A stretch of DNA of 64,000 nucleotides from Pleodorina starrii (lineage: Eukaryota > Chlorophyta > Chlorophyceae > Chlamydomonadales > Volvocaceae). Positions 47,023 through 59,223 of the stretch are shown here, one piece after another; the stretch's first letter is position 1; the number at the start of each line of letters is the position of its first letter. The position numbers and the translations under genes were made by a program. The notes under the pieces are model-generated. The model was not told the origin of the DNA. It did not search any database and saw nothing but the letters and a program-made list of their open reading frames with translations. Location of the stretch: assembly GCA_030267565.1 (NCBI GenBank), contig BRXU01000002.1, positions 310,001 through 374,000 of the forward strand, in the 5' to 3' direction.

Positions 47023-48286
47023 ATGCAAGGCTTACTACAATCCACCGCTTCTTTAGGTCCCCGAGCGCTCAGTGCGCTTTCGAGATCTGCCGCATCGCAC
47101 TGCATCACCCACGGCCTGCTCCCTCCGGCGCTCGCCTCAGCGCTGCGGCTGCCGTCGTGTTTACCAAGCACCTCAGACGCTCCTTCCTCCTCAGCCGGCG
47201 CAGCGCCCTGGGGTTGCCGGCTGCTGCACGCCTCCACATCCGCCCGTGCCGATGATGCGCTCTTCCCGCAACGCGCCTCCTCACCATCCTCCACCACCAC
47301 TCTGCCAGCCACCTTCGCCTCGCAGCGATCGCCGCTGCACCTCGACGGCTCCCGCGGCGCCGACCCCGGCGAGTCGCGCTACACGGCACCCTACTGGATC
47401 CCCGAGGATGTTCGCCGGGCAAACCACCTGCCCGAAATCCTCTTCACCGACCCCTGGCCCCCGCACGACGAGCCGGAGATCCGTCGGCGTCACGCGCGCC
47501 TCTGCTACGACCTGCTGCTTCACTCCCCGCGACCGTTGACGGCGGAGCAGGTCCGCGACGCCGTCAACGACCGCCTGCGCGAGCAGCAGCGCCACGTCGC
47601 GCCGCCGCCGCCGCTGCTGGCGACCACAGCTTACGTAAAGCAGCTCCTGGAGCACATGCGCCATACACGGCTCCTGTACGGCAAGAAAAACCCGGAGTCG
47701 ATGCTCAGCGGAGGCCACCCGGAGCACCCGCGGCTGTACAACGCGCTGCGCTACCAGGCGACCCGCTTCGGCAACCCGGCGCAGGTGGCGGAGCACGATG
47801 CGGCGCGGGCGGAGAAGCGGCTGCAGCAGGCGTTCAAGCGGCTGCGGCGGGGCAAGCCGCCGTATGCGATCCACCGAAGGTACGGCATGGTACGGCGGCG
47901 GCGTATGTGACTGCTAGGCGCATCGTAGCAGGCCGTCTGTCCCTGCTGCCGCCCTCCCACCCCGTCTTGCGCCCCGCACCTGCAAACCCTAAGCATCCCT
48001 GCCGTCCCGTCCACGAAGTCTCACGAAGCCTCAGGGGACGTTCGAGCGCGAGCGCCCTGCTCCCTCCTTATCCCCGTGGGTCTCTTGTCGCGCTCCGTCT
48101 TAAGGCCCCGTCCCGCCCTATCCCGCCCTGGCGCCTGATGTCCGACGCAGGCGCGCGTTCTTCAGTCTGTGGCAGCACGAGTTGGCGCAGGAGGCGCTGC
48201 GGGGCGTCGGCGTCGGCGTGGGCGTAGGCGTGGGCGTGGGCGTGGGAGCGAGCGCGGGTGTGCCGGCGGCGGCTCTCAGCAGCTGA
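47023..48286 (+). CDS. Basic mitochondrial-targeted-looking protein, family not recognised
   Basis: Two exons, 47023-47879 and 48151-48286, joined at a GTACGG donor and a GACGCAG acceptor in matching phase, give 330 residues. The first 90 or so residues are rich in Ser, Ala, Arg and Leu with no long acidic stretch (MQGLLQSTASLGPRALSALS), typical of mitochondrial presequences. The mature part starts near YWIPEDVRRANHLPEILFTD and is very basic (RRRHARLCYDLLLHS; AFKRLRRGKPPYAIHRR). Exon 2 adds RAFFSLWQHELAQEALRG and a (Gly-Val)7 tail. Without splicing, the frame would end YGMVRRRRM at 47910; the in-phase second exon is preferred. Basic charge and targeting would suit a lineage-specific mitoribosomal or RNA-associated protein, but I recognise no domain. 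It is head-to-head with the giant repeat gene. Confidence 0.75.
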
Positions 48287-49966
48287 GGCGGCTCTCAGCA
48301 GCTGAGGCGGCTCGCGGTCTCTCACAGGGGGGAGCGGGGAACCGGGAGTTCGTGTTGCGGCCTGCGGCCCTCGAAGATGAGGGCGTCGCCCATTGCAGCA
48401 TGGCGCTTTGGTTGTGGCGATGGTGGTGACGGTGGCGGTGGCGGCGGTGGTGGTGGTGCGTGTGTTGGCCTGGCCAGCGAGCCATCCGCGTGCTCGCTGG
48501 CCTCCGCGCTCATTCGCCCTCCTTCCGTTGCGCCCCTCTGTACAGTGAGCTGGCTGACCTCGAACCCCGGCTCCCATTGGCCGATCCCATCACACTCTCA
48601 CCCACCCGCTCGATCTGCCAGCAGCAGGTGTGTGTGTATGTGTGTGTGATTGTTACATATCTGCCGGGCCGACACTGGCCGGGGGCGCTGATCCGCCTCG
48701 TCGAGACAGGGCACTGGCTTGTTCGGGTCTTGCGCGCTGTGGATCGGATCAATCCTGGACGTCCAGCCGGCGTATGCGAGCAGCGTGGCTGGTCATGTGG
48801 ACGGGGAGGGCTGGCGGGGCCCGGGGCCGAGGCCGAGGCGGGCCGCAGCGGTTCAATGCAAAGGGTGCGGTGCAGCGGCGGGCGGGGCGGAGGGCCGTGT
48901 GTTGGGAACACGGTGGGCGAGGGGAAGGGGTGAGGGAAGGCGGGCAAGGCGGGGGAGCGTCGGGGCCGGGAGTGAAGGGGGCGCGTTCCGCCGCGCGCTT
49001 GGTTTCTCTGCGGGGAGATCAGCAGGGAGGTGCAAGAAGCGGGCGGTGTCAGGTGCCAGGTGACTGCGGGGCCTGTGGCGGCCTGTGTTGCCGTGATGTC
49101 CGATAGCGGTAAGGCAGGGGAGGAAGCTGTAAAGCCGGAGCGTCTGCGAGCTTGCGCCTGATGCGGTAGCCGAGGTCTGCCCCCGGTGATCCAGTCGCTC
49201 AAGGTCGCCGCGGGAAGACTTCCCTGACGCAGGCAGAGCGGTGATGAAGCAGTTGCGTTCCAGTCCCCTTCCTGCCCACATGATAGCGGGCGGCAGAGTC
49301 GATCGGCGACAAGCATATGGGATGAAGTCTGTGGTAAGGTGCCGCGCTTCTCTCAGGGCAGGGGCAGGAGCGGGCAGACAGGGGCAGACTGGAGCCCCTA
49401 ACACGCCCCGAACACCTCTCGGCCTGCCGCGGGCATAGGGCCCCGACTCGGACTCAGGCCTTTATTAGACGAAGCACAGACACGCGCGGTGGGCCAGGTA
49501 GCAGGCTTCGGTCGTAACGGTGTCAGGTGCGCTATTCGCAGGTGCCTAGCAGGCAGTTGATAGCCTAGCAGGGCGCCCTGACGGACCCGTGATATCGCCC
49601 CCTATCTGATACCGCCCTCCTCGCATAGGGTTCACCGGCGACACTCTGGGCCAGTCTGGGTCCACCGTGGTCGGCTGTCAATTGAATCATTCGGGCTGTC
49701 AGTCCTTGCCAGGTGCCGGGTGGCAGGAGGCTAACATTTGTCAAGGAGCCTTGTTTTCATAGCGCGGCGTGCAAAGACCGAAGCTCGTATGCAGGAGCCC
49801 CTCTGGGCTCCGGCCTCGGGCCTGCGTGACTCGTCCCTACTCGACCAAGTACGAATACCGTTGCGCGCGTTTCAGTTTCACATGCGCCATTAATTTTTCA
49901 TGTACAATGAGAAGGCTTGCCTGACATTTCCTGAACATTTCGACTTTAAATATCAAAAGCGCCACC
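48287..49966. other. 3' flank and spacer, no gene seen
   Basis: Starts with a 20-bp tandem duplication (ggcggctctcagcagctgag, about 48268-48307). A few GC-rich ORFs on both strands have no recognisable content and no splice support. Confidence 0.4.
49128..49132 (+). terminator. Possible TGTAA polyadenylation signal
   Basis: First tgtaa after the stop at 48286, implying a 3' UTR of about 0.85 kb, a common length in volvocine genes. Confidence 0.4.
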
Positions 49967-52900
49967 ATGCGCCTCTCAGGCCGCCCGGTTCTCGACAATG
50001 GACTGCGTCGCGCATCGCTCGCACAGCGGGCTGTGCACGTCGTTCGGGCAACTGCAGCCCCCGTGAACACTCCATCTGAATCTAAGCATAAGCTGAAGGC
50101 TGCAGATCGAGTGCGGCTTGGCGAGTCGGACCTTCTGGTTTCGGGTGAGTGACGATGCTGCGCGAAAATGCCTCGCCTATCTCAGTTACACGCCTAGCTG
50201 TGAACAACCTGATCTGATCAGCGATTGAGCGATCAAGGATTACTGTAACGCCATTACCTGAAACCAACGGTGGTAGGAACGACGGGTGGCCGGGAGTGTT
50301 CGAGCCACAAAACGTAGCAGCAGCGGCCCAACCTCTTCCGGGTACAATGCGCCATAAATCATTCGCCAAAATATGAACGCAAACGCAAATGTGCAGTTGC
50401 GCATTGTGTCAAGTTACGCATTTTTTCCCACGGGTCACCTTCGAGCGTGACAGTCCTGACCTCCCGCCCTGGCCTCCCGCCCTGGACCACGTCCGAATCC
50501 CTGCCCTTCCCTTCCCCGGCCCAACACAGCGTGCTGCCTGGGGACAATGACCTTCGGCAAGCAGAACACAGAGGCCGAGGCCCACGAGCAGCTGTCGTAC
50601 GCCTGGGACCAGGTGCGCCGTCACACACAAACCCGAACAGCCCCCTGCGCGTCACTCCTGCTCGCATCTCCCCCACGCCGCTGCCCCTCGGTGACGCCCA
50701 ACCCCACCGCACCGCCCTACCCTCCACATCCCCCTCCTCTGCGGCCTCCTATCGCCTTGCTCCCCTCTCTAACAGTCCCACCTCCTCTCCCTCCCTGCCT
50801 GCAGGGCATCAACTTCCTGGACACTGCTGAGATGTACCCGGTACCCATCGAGGAGACCACCCAGGGGCGCACCGACCGCTACATCGGCACCTGGCTCAAG
50901 TCCTCGGGCCGACGGAGGGAGGAGGTGGTGCTGGCGACCAAGGTGGGCAAACGAAGCTCTGCCGACGCCTTCTTGGTCCTCATGCCTCATGCAGCGGTCG
51001 GCCAGGGCGCTGCTGCAGCCGCACCTGCCGCAACTGCCGCAACTGCCGCATGGAACGATCCGATCCGCAGCGATAGAGGACAGAGGGCGCAGAGAGGGGG
51101 CCTGTGGGGCTGGAAGGTGGCTGGCGGATGCGGCCGGGGAGCTCCAGTCCAGTCTAGGAGGACGAGGCGGAATGGGGGGCGGTGACGGGTGTGACAGCGG
51201 CGCGACATGACGTGTCGGGGGGGTTCTGGGGTTGGGGTGGTTGGGGGTATCGGGGTATGAGCCACCCCATGCTGGTATCGTCCAAACCTTCGCCTGCCAT
51301 ACCGGTACCCAGGAAACGATTGATTTTGCAACTCATTCCCACACCGCGCCGCTCCTCCTGCCTGTTTGCCTGGCTGTGTCTGTTTGTCTGTCTGTCTGCT
51401 GGCCAGGTGTCGGGCTACTCGGAGCGAGGCACCTGGGTTCGAAACCCGCCTCGCACGCTGCGAGTCACGCGGGAGCAAATTGTGGAGAGCGTGGACGCGT
51501 CGCTCAAGCGCCTGCAGGTCGGGTCAGGCGGGGAGAGCGTGCAGTACTACGCGTGGTTTGTAGTTTCGGAGCGTGCCGTTTGGGACTGTGGGCCGCGAAC
51601 AACACGTGGGCACACCGTCGCTACCGCAGATCGCAGCCGACCCGCCGCCTCTTACCCTCCGCGCCTACCCCTATCCTCCACTCACTCCATGTCCTTGGCA
51701 CCCTCGCCCAATTTTCCCTCCCGCACTCCGCTTCTGCCCCAACCCCGTCTCCGCCCCCAACCCACTTTGCCGGGACGGCACCTCCTTCATTGCCCCTGCC
51801 CCCACCCCCAACCCCGACTCCCAATCCCAACCCCCAACCCCGACCCCCAACCCCGACCCCGTCCCCTACCCCAACCCGGACCCCAACCCCAACTCCGCTG
51901 GCCCGCAGGTCGATCACATTGACCTGCTCCAAATCCACTGGTGAGAGTGTGAGGTTGTTGCCACGGGCCCGCCTGTCCTCCTGCATGCGGCCTGGGTACG
52001 CTGGACTCTCAACAGCATGGGGAGCAGCCCGACAGCGGGCCAATAACGAAGCCAATGGGTTCGTCGGGCCGCGGCACTCGCGGCACCCGCGGCAACCACT
52101 GCGGCAGGCACCTGCTTGCTTCAGGCCCAGTGAAAATAACCTTCGCGGCCAAAACCGGGGAACGGCCGTCCTCCCTCTCATCCCAACGCAATTCTCACCT
52201 GTCGGATTCGACCGCACCTCGCCCCGCCCTCCGCCCTCCGCCCTCCGCTCCGCTCACACGCACACACACGCGCACACACAGGCCCGAGCGTTACGTGCCG
52301 CTGTTTGGAGCGGGGGCGTACGACCCCGCGAACGACCGCCCCGACTCGGTGCCCTTCGAGGATCAGCTGAGGGGCCTGGAGGAGGTCATCAAGGCCGGCA
52401 AGGTACGGCAGTACGGCAGTACGGCGGTACGACATGGTGGACACCGTACGGCTGTGCACGGCCTCTCGCACCCTGCCATCCTTTGCCATTTCCGGCCATC
52501 TCCTCAACACGTTGGCAACTCCAGAACGCCCCCGCAGCCTTGCCCGCTCGCCAAAGGCCGGTCTTCACCCCATCTGACCATGATGCATCGTGCCGTACGG
52601 TGTACTGCACCGCATGTGCCGTACGGCCCACGCATATACACACAGGTGCGGTACATCGGCGTGTCCAACGAGACCAGCCTGGGGGTCAGTGAGTTCAGCC
52701 ATATCGCCCGCGCCACCGGGCTGCCCAAGATCCAAACCATCCAGAATGCGTATTCGCTGCTGGTGAGCAGGGAGGGGAGGGCTGCAAGGAGGGAGGAGTG
52801 GACGGATGGATGGGGGCTTGGCTTGGCGGCTGTGGTGCAGTGTGATGCAGGCAGGGCGGGGCAGGGCAGGGCGGGGCCGACATACCACCCACCCACCCAC

Positions 52901-54505
52901 CATTCTCCCTGAACCAACTGGCCCCCCTCGCCAACCCATTCCTCCACCACTCTCCCTTCTTAACTCATCGTCCCCCCGCCCTCAGGTCCGGGTACCCTTC
53001 GAGACCGACCTCTCCGAGACGTGCCGCCGCCACCAGGTCTCCCTCCTAGCCTACAGCCCCCTGGCCGGCGGCATGTTATCCGCCAAGTACAACCGTCTGA
53101 GTGAGGAGGCGCTGGCGGGAGCGCGCTTCAACCTGTTCCCCGGCTACATGGCGCGATACCGCCAGTCGGCGGCGCAGCAAGCGGTGGGGAGATACGCGGA
53201 GGTGGCGGAGAAGTACGGCATGACGCCCACGGAGCTGGCGCTTGCGTGGTGCAAATCCAGGTGGGTTGGTTGCCCGGGGGGAGGGGGAAGGGGGGGACGG
53301 GGGGGGAGGCGGGAGGGCGCTGAAGGGGTGGGTGGGTGGGTGGGGGGTGCTTGGTGGGTAATGACTTATGAGCAAGGCACCGCAGTGGGGAGGGAGGGGA
53401 GGGGAGGGGCTGGTGGCGATGGTGATGGTGGTGGGCGGTGGGGTAGGTGGCGTGGGTGGTGGTGATGGCGTCTGTGCGCGCATTGGGGGAATGGGGCCAT
53501 TGTGTGTCATTGTACACCCCGAGGTGCCCCCGAGGTGCCGTGTGCGTGTGTGTGTGTCCCCGGGGGTTTGGGGCCGTGGCAGATTTGCTCCGATGTATCT
53601 CTTGCAGTACATACACCTTGTCGTACCGCCCGCCCGACATCTCTGTTCGTACAGGTGGTTTGTGGCCAGCACCATCATCGGCGCAACCACCATGCAGCAG
53701 CTCAAGGTTGGGCCGGGGCCTGCCGTACCTGCCGTACAGGGAGTGCTGAACGGCCAAATTGGCTTGGGGACGACGTGCTGTGCCCTACGCGACCCGGACC
53801 TTCACATCCCCACGACTTGCCTCCCCCGTGTTGCGTGCGCCTTCACCGCGCCTCACCGCGCCTCACCTCGGGCCGACCATGGCCCTGACAGGCCTCCACC
53901 CACGCGGATTCTCCCTCTACTATCCATTGTGTCCATATGCAATGGGCTGACCCTAAAATATTGGATCTTGTAACCGCACGGCGCCTGGATACGGTACCTA
54001 ACACCCCTTCCCTGATCCCTCCCCTCCCCTCCCCCCCTCCCTCCCCGCAGGAGAATCTGCTTTCCTTCGACAAGGAGATCTCGGCGGAGTGCGTCAAGGA
54101 CATCCAGGTGGGGGTGATTGGGGTGTAGGTGGGTGGGTGGTCTGGGTGGTCTGGGTGGTTGCGGTAACTGAATGAGGCCGGCGAGGGGACTGAGGGCGGT
54201 GCTCGCGGAATGCCGAGAGCCGGCCCTGGGGGAATGTCATTGTTCTTGTTGTTGCAGTTCGGCTCCGGACCTTGGGATGGTTAGAGCCCGCGGCTGGCCT
54301 GGGGAGGTGTGGGGGTGATCAGGCGGGATGACCGACATAGACGCATCGTGTGTCTCCCTCGCTCTGGGCCCCGGCCACTCTCTACGGAGCCCACAAAAGC
54401 GTGCCTGGCTGCCCTCAAACACCCGTCCTCTGTTGGTCACTCGCTCTGTTGCCTTTTCAGGCCATCTACCAGGCGTACAAGGACCCGACGGTCAACCCGC
54501 AGTGA
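49967..54505 (+). CDS. Aldo/keto reductase, Tas-like, probably plastid-targeted
   Basis: NAD(P)H-dependent reductase of carbonyls, (alpha/beta)8 barrel. Eleven exons close in phase: 49967-50144, 50530-50612, 50805-50942, 51407-51517, 51909-51940, 52282-52402, 52646-52762, 52986-53260, 53655-53706, 54051-54107 and 54461-54505, giving 402 residues. The first 45 or so residues (MRLSGRPVLDNGLRRASLAQ) resemble a transit peptide; the barrel starts at VRLGESDLLVSACCLGTMTF. The AKR tetrad is present: Asp93 and Tyr98 in NFLDTAEMY, Lys133 in LATK and His180 in LLQIHW. Cofactor-end motifs include KVRYIGVSNET, YSPLAGGMLSAKYN and STIIGATTMQQLKENL. Length and the inserted PERYVPLFGAGAYD segment match the Tas/plant plastid AKR group. 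The substrate cannot be read from sequence. Confidence 0.96.
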
Positions 54506-56559
54506 AGGAAGGAGAGAGCAACTTCGGGCCGAGAGCAAGCTCAAGCAACGAACGGAGGGCGGATGTAGGCCGACAGGCCGCCAGTATGGCGGCGGCGGCG
54601 GGCCGGCCGGCCGGCGGCACGCCGAGGAGCGTCGGGCCGTCGAGAGGTGCTGCCCTACTGGCCGCACGTTGCGGCGGTACGGCAGCAAGTGCGTGGCCGT
54701 GTGTCCTGGCAGAGGTCGCTGCCCTGTTGTTGCTGCTTGTCCCGTCACGGAGGCAGGTGCGCCCGACGTGGTAAGATGGTGGAGCGGGGGCGGCCCTCTC
54801 TTCCCCGCCCGGCATGCTAACCGAGGTCCTGCAGGTGCCCGCCTCCTGGGGGGGGGGGGGGGGTGGCTGGCGCGCACCAATCCGTGCACGTCCTGCTTGG
54901 TCTCGGAGTGGGTGAACAAACATGATGACTTTTGCGCAACGACCGAATCGGGTTTTGTTTTTCGTTGGGGGGAGCAGCACGGGGGGGCCTCGCGTGCAGG
55001 TGATGATGGTGTGGGGGGAGCAGCTGGTGGTGGTGGTGGTGGTGGCTCATACTGTAGTTCCAGGGTGCAGCTTGGATGGCTGCCCTTACCTGTTGCTGAA
55101 GTGCAAGGGGCCTTGCACCTGAGGGCACACGCCGCCCCTCCCGTTGCGATGTATCGTCACCGGATGTCCCCTTCAGAGCCCCCCTTCAGAGCCTCCCTTC
55201 GGAGGTTGTCTCGCCTTGCCGTGGCCCTCTCTGCCGCCGCGGTTCCATCTGCTGCCCTTCTGAGATCTGACCGAGCGCAGCAGCGCAGCTCACGGCTCAC
55301 GAGACCCCTCTCACCCCAGCCCGCCAGCTGCCGTCCTCTCAATACCGGTCAAAATCACAATTACGAGGCAGTACCGTCTACCGTGACCGTTACATTGGCC
55401 AGCTCTCGCATCCGCACAACGGAGCGCCAAACTAAGAGGAGACCAAAGTCCGGCCCCCCGGATATAAAACCACGCCGACAACGACAGACGGCCCGCGTTC
55501 CGCAACCTTCCGTGAGCAGTCGCAACCGTGTTCGCCGTGCAGCGGCGGAGGGAAGCCAGACAGCATCGACGGTCGACGCCCAATAGCATCAAACCGGCTG
55601 ACATCGCCGCGGCAAGGCACAGTTCGGCGGGTCAGGCACTGCCTCAAAGCGTGGCAACATTGCCGGGCGACGTGACTTGCCCGCAGCAGGACAAGAACGC
55701 ACGGCGAAACGCGCGCCCGGGCATAAAACGTCAGGACCCGCAGCGTTCCGCACCGTCCCCGCCATCCGTTCGTCGCTGCTGTTCCCATCGTCTGCCGCTG
55801 CGGGCGCTGCGACCAGGCAGCAGTCCACCCGGTGGTGGGTGCATCCCGGGCCGAGCGACTCTGCAGAGGCCCTGCTCCGCCGCCCGGCTGCCAGCCCGTG
55901 TGTGCGCCGGCCCACTGCAGCGCAGCAGGCTCTCCGGCAGAAGGGGACTCCGGCGGCCAACAGTCACAGGCCCCAGTGCACAGCGTCCTCAAGACACGAC
56001 GGCGCTCAGGCGGTCCGCGGCGGCTCTCTGACCGCCTCTACCAAACACGACGCGACTGCGCAGCCGATGAAACCCCGGGCCTAGCCTCCGCTGACGCGCT
56101 CTGCAGCTCCTGTCAGCCCCTGGCCTCCGTCTCATCAACACCTGGTCCGGCCAGCACACGTGCACTCTGCGCCCCGCCCGATGCAGTCAGCCATGCGGCT
56201 GTCCACCCCTTGCTCCTCCCGCCGCCTCCCCGCCCTTTTTAACCCCCCAGTCCCCTCCCTCATCAATCGTCCCGCAGCTATCCTGCTCCGCGCCCGTCTG
56301 CTGCCGCCGCCCAGCCCCTCGCTCTCCGCCCTGCGTTGCTCCTGCTCGGGCCGCCCAGGAGGCCCTCCTTTCACAGCTGTCCACCCCAATGTTCCGAGCT
56401 CCACGCCTTGCGCGCCGCAGCACCCCATGCCCTATCCCCTGCCGCGGCCGCCGCGGCCCTCCCTCCTCCCCCTTCCGTCAAGAAGCCGTGCCCGAGCTCT
56501 GCGCGCATGGACCAGCCTCCGCGCCTGCACCAGCCGCCTCCACGCCCTAGTGCCGCCGC
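54506..56559. other. Convergent 3' region between aldo/keto reductase and proteasome gene
   Basis: Both neighbours end here, so both 3' UTRs must lie within about 2 kb. A poly-G run occurs near 54850. The only tail signal I see for the minus-strand gene is ttaca at 55389-55393. ORFs of 100-425 codons here lack domains and splice support. Confidence 0.45.
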
Positions 56560-57378
56560 CTAAAGCACCGGGTTGGCGGTGGCGGGGTGCTGCGCGGGGT
56601 CGGGGTAGTACTGGTAGTGCAGCTCCGTGATGTCGTCGCCGCGGACCTTGGTCCAGCCGTCCTGCGTCACGTGGTACACGGACACGGTGCCGCCAGAGGC
56701 GCAGTCGCGGAAGCCCGCGTGGTAGATGGAGCGGCGGCCGAGCTCGATGGCCTCCTCCACGGACAGATCCCAGCGGTAGCCCGCGTCGAGGACGCCGTAC
56801 GCGTACAGCGATCCGGAGCCGACGCTGAAGATCTGGCCCTTGGTGCGCTGGCCGTCGCTGTCGACGTAGTACAGTCCCGGGCCGGTGGGGTCCCAGCCGG
56901 CGACCATGGTGCCCATGGACAGGCCCATGCCGCGGTAGGAGAACATGGTGTTGGCCAGGAGCTTGGAGGCGGCGCAGACGGTGATGCGCTTGCCGTTGTT
57001 GAGCTCGTAGAGGCGGCAGCGCATGCCCAGGTTGCGCTGCCAGAACTGGCAGTCCGCCGCGCCACCGGCCATGGTGCCCAGCAGGTACTTGTTGATTTCG
57101 ATGACCTTCTTGACTGTCTGGGAGGAGATGTAGGAGCCCATCGTGGCGCGGGAGTCCACCGCGATAATGACGCCATGCTGGAAGATGAAGCCCAGCGTTG
57201 TCGTGCCGTGGGACGGTTTGACCATCTCTACGACCTCTCGCTCAAATGTGTCCAAGTCCTGGACCGCTGGTAGCGGAAAAGACGCCGTGGGAACGTCCAG
57301 CTCCAGATCTGGCTTAAGCCCGGGCCCAATGCGCCCGGCGGTAGGCTCGAGAAGTCCTAGGTCTAATTTGAACTGCAT
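56560..57378 (-). CDS. PBE: 20S proteasome subunit beta type-5 (chymotrypsin-like), intronless
   Basis: Catalytic beta-5 subunit of the 20S core, cleaving after hydrophobic residues. A single uninterrupted frame of 272 residues starts at [10 protein letters not shown]; the upstream in-frame extension has no ATG. The propeptide is about 58 residues, and cleavage in [11 protein letters not shown] exposes Thr59 as the N-terminal nucleophile (mature Thr1). The catalytic Asp lies in [11 protein letters not shown], Lys33 in [10 protein letters not shown], and the S1-pocket and signature region [14 protein letters not shown] is typical of beta-5. [20 protein letters not shown] carries the Ser129/Asp166 pair. 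The C-terminus ([10 protein letters not shown]) fits plant PBE. All its larger neighbours have five to eighteen exons, so the absence of introns stands out. Confidence 0.97.
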   Translation of the reverse strand: MQFKLDLGLLEPTAGRIGPGLKPDLELDVPTASFPLPAVQDLDTFEREVVEMVKPSHGTTTLGFIFQHGVIIAVDSRATMGSYISSQTVKKVIEINKYLLGTMAGGAADCQFWQRNLGMRCRLYELNNGKRITVCAASKLLANTMFSYRGMGLSMGTMVAGWDPTGPGLYYVDSDGQRTKGQIFSVGSGSLYAYGVLDAGYRWDLSVEEAIELGRRSIYHAGFRDCASGGTVSVYHVTQDGWTKVRGDDITELHYQYYPDPAQHPATANPVL

Positions 57379-59223
57379 TTTGCCTAACGAACGATGCGGA
57401 TGGACGTGCCCCAAAGATTATCAAAAGGAGCGCAAATTTGCCCGGGGCTGCTTTACGTTGTGTCGCTGTCGGATAGCACGACAGGCATCAGCGAATGCCG
57501 TGTTTAGTTACACTGCTTAAAATGAAAAACAACGGAAGCATACACTCGACAAAAGTGTTTTCGTCCGTTATGACGATCCACGCGCGAAATGTACGGTACG
57601 TCAACACCTCCGCCAATTAGAAGCGAGCACCTTCGCACCTGCTGGCTCATGCATTGCCGACGTCACATACACATACATACGCACGCAAGATGCACACGCC
57701 AGTTAAAAGACGTACATGCACAAGGTACGAAAGGCGCTTTGCTGAGGCGGTCTGCCCGGAGGCAAAGCTGGGCGATAACGGGAAGGCGGCATTGATACAC
57801 TCCTGCACGTTGCACCTTGGCAACATCACGTGCTCGCACTGCGGCTCCATCGGCACGATGACGAGCGCGAACTACCGGGCGCATTACGGGTGACGGAGGG
57901 GAGAGGTAGGAGGGGTACACTCAACCGCATTCGCTTTCTGGAGCGTGCCGGCAACTAAACCACCAACAGCGAGTTCCCCGTGCAGTCCCTCTCTCGGGTG
58001 TTGAACTACACTCCCCAGGCAATGCAGCAGCCATGGCCTGACGTGACGGTGTACCTATCTACCCCGACTGTGGAGATGCATTCCCACACCCGTCTGCACC
58101 CACTTGCACCGCCCTCCCCTCCTCATGCCGCGCCCATTCCTCCACACGCCCGCTCGCAAAGTCCTCATCAGTATTGCGGTCATCGACATCCTGCAGTACT
58201 GCTTCCGCATCCTGCAACTCTCCCGTGGGCGCCATAACCTCGTGATTCACCGACCGTACTGAAGCAACCAACTGCCAACCAACTGCCAACCGACGGCCGC
58301 ACATTGAGTCCCACGTATCTATCTCCTCCTGCCGGTAGTAGTACTCGGTGCACGAGTCCACAATTTTAATGCTAAGCCCCAGCCTCCGCGGCGTCCTCCT
58401 CCTGCCCGACGCTCCGGCAAAGCGTTTGCGCTCATTGCGCTTCCGACACGTCCTTAGCCACCCACAGCACCGTCATCTGAAGGGTTCCTGAGTTCAACGA
58501 AAGAGAATACAGATTTTCTGTGTATTTGCCGAGAGCGTGCTCGGCTGGCCGTTGGAGCGTACGGCAGGGCCGTACTGGTGTGAGTAAGATCGGCAGCACC
58601 TGCATGTCGCTTGCGGAATCTCCTAGCAAGGCCAGGCTAGCCATGGCACCGGCCCGGGGTGCCCCTGGGGTAGGATGAACAGTCCGTCTAGTCGGTACGG
58701 CTAGCGACAGCCGGTGTGAAAGCCGGTCCCCCGTGTACGGTAGCTAAAGATCGCGTCCTGATTCTCCCGCTCTTCGGGCTGCCTTACAATTCCGTGCACT
58801 CGAGGACTCGACTTACCTTCTTGTACAACCGTGTCTTTATGCACACGAATAAACGCACGTAGTCTGCACGCGCCTCACTACACGCGTCCGCGAACGGCTT
58901 CAAGTGTACCGTATCTTGGCAAAATCTGGGCAGTATCTTGACACACGACGAGCAGCGTGGACAGCGTGTGGTTGCACGCAAAAGCTTATGGTGCTGATGC
59001 AATGGCTTCGCCGTTGCAACGCCGCAATCGGTAAGCTGGTCGAGCGACATCAATCAAAAAGTCGACGACACCCGACCGACGAGCGCTTACGCTTTGCCGC
59101 AACCTTTCTCTTCTGCTACAATGAAGTCGTTACAACTTGCATCAATGTCGCAATCCTGTCCGAGCCGCGCGCCAGAAAGGCGCTTTCAACTTTCGACGCC
59201 CATCTTGACCGGCGGCCCTATAT
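57379..59223. other. Intergenic region between proteasome subunit and patatin-like gene
   Basis: Divergent spacer that should contain both promoters. A minus-strand open stretch at 58059-58400 (about IVDSCTEYYYRQEEIDTWDS) looks somewhat protein-like, but I found no start, partner exon or family. An ORF near 57654-57893 ends with a Cys-x2-Cys...His pattern (ITCSHCGSIG) that may be chance. Confidence 0.4.

Noticed and set aside
54309..55586. 425-codon plus-strand ORF over the last exon of the aldo/keto reductase and its 3' flank
   Set aside because: Different frame from the conserved exon, no domain, and mixed composition.
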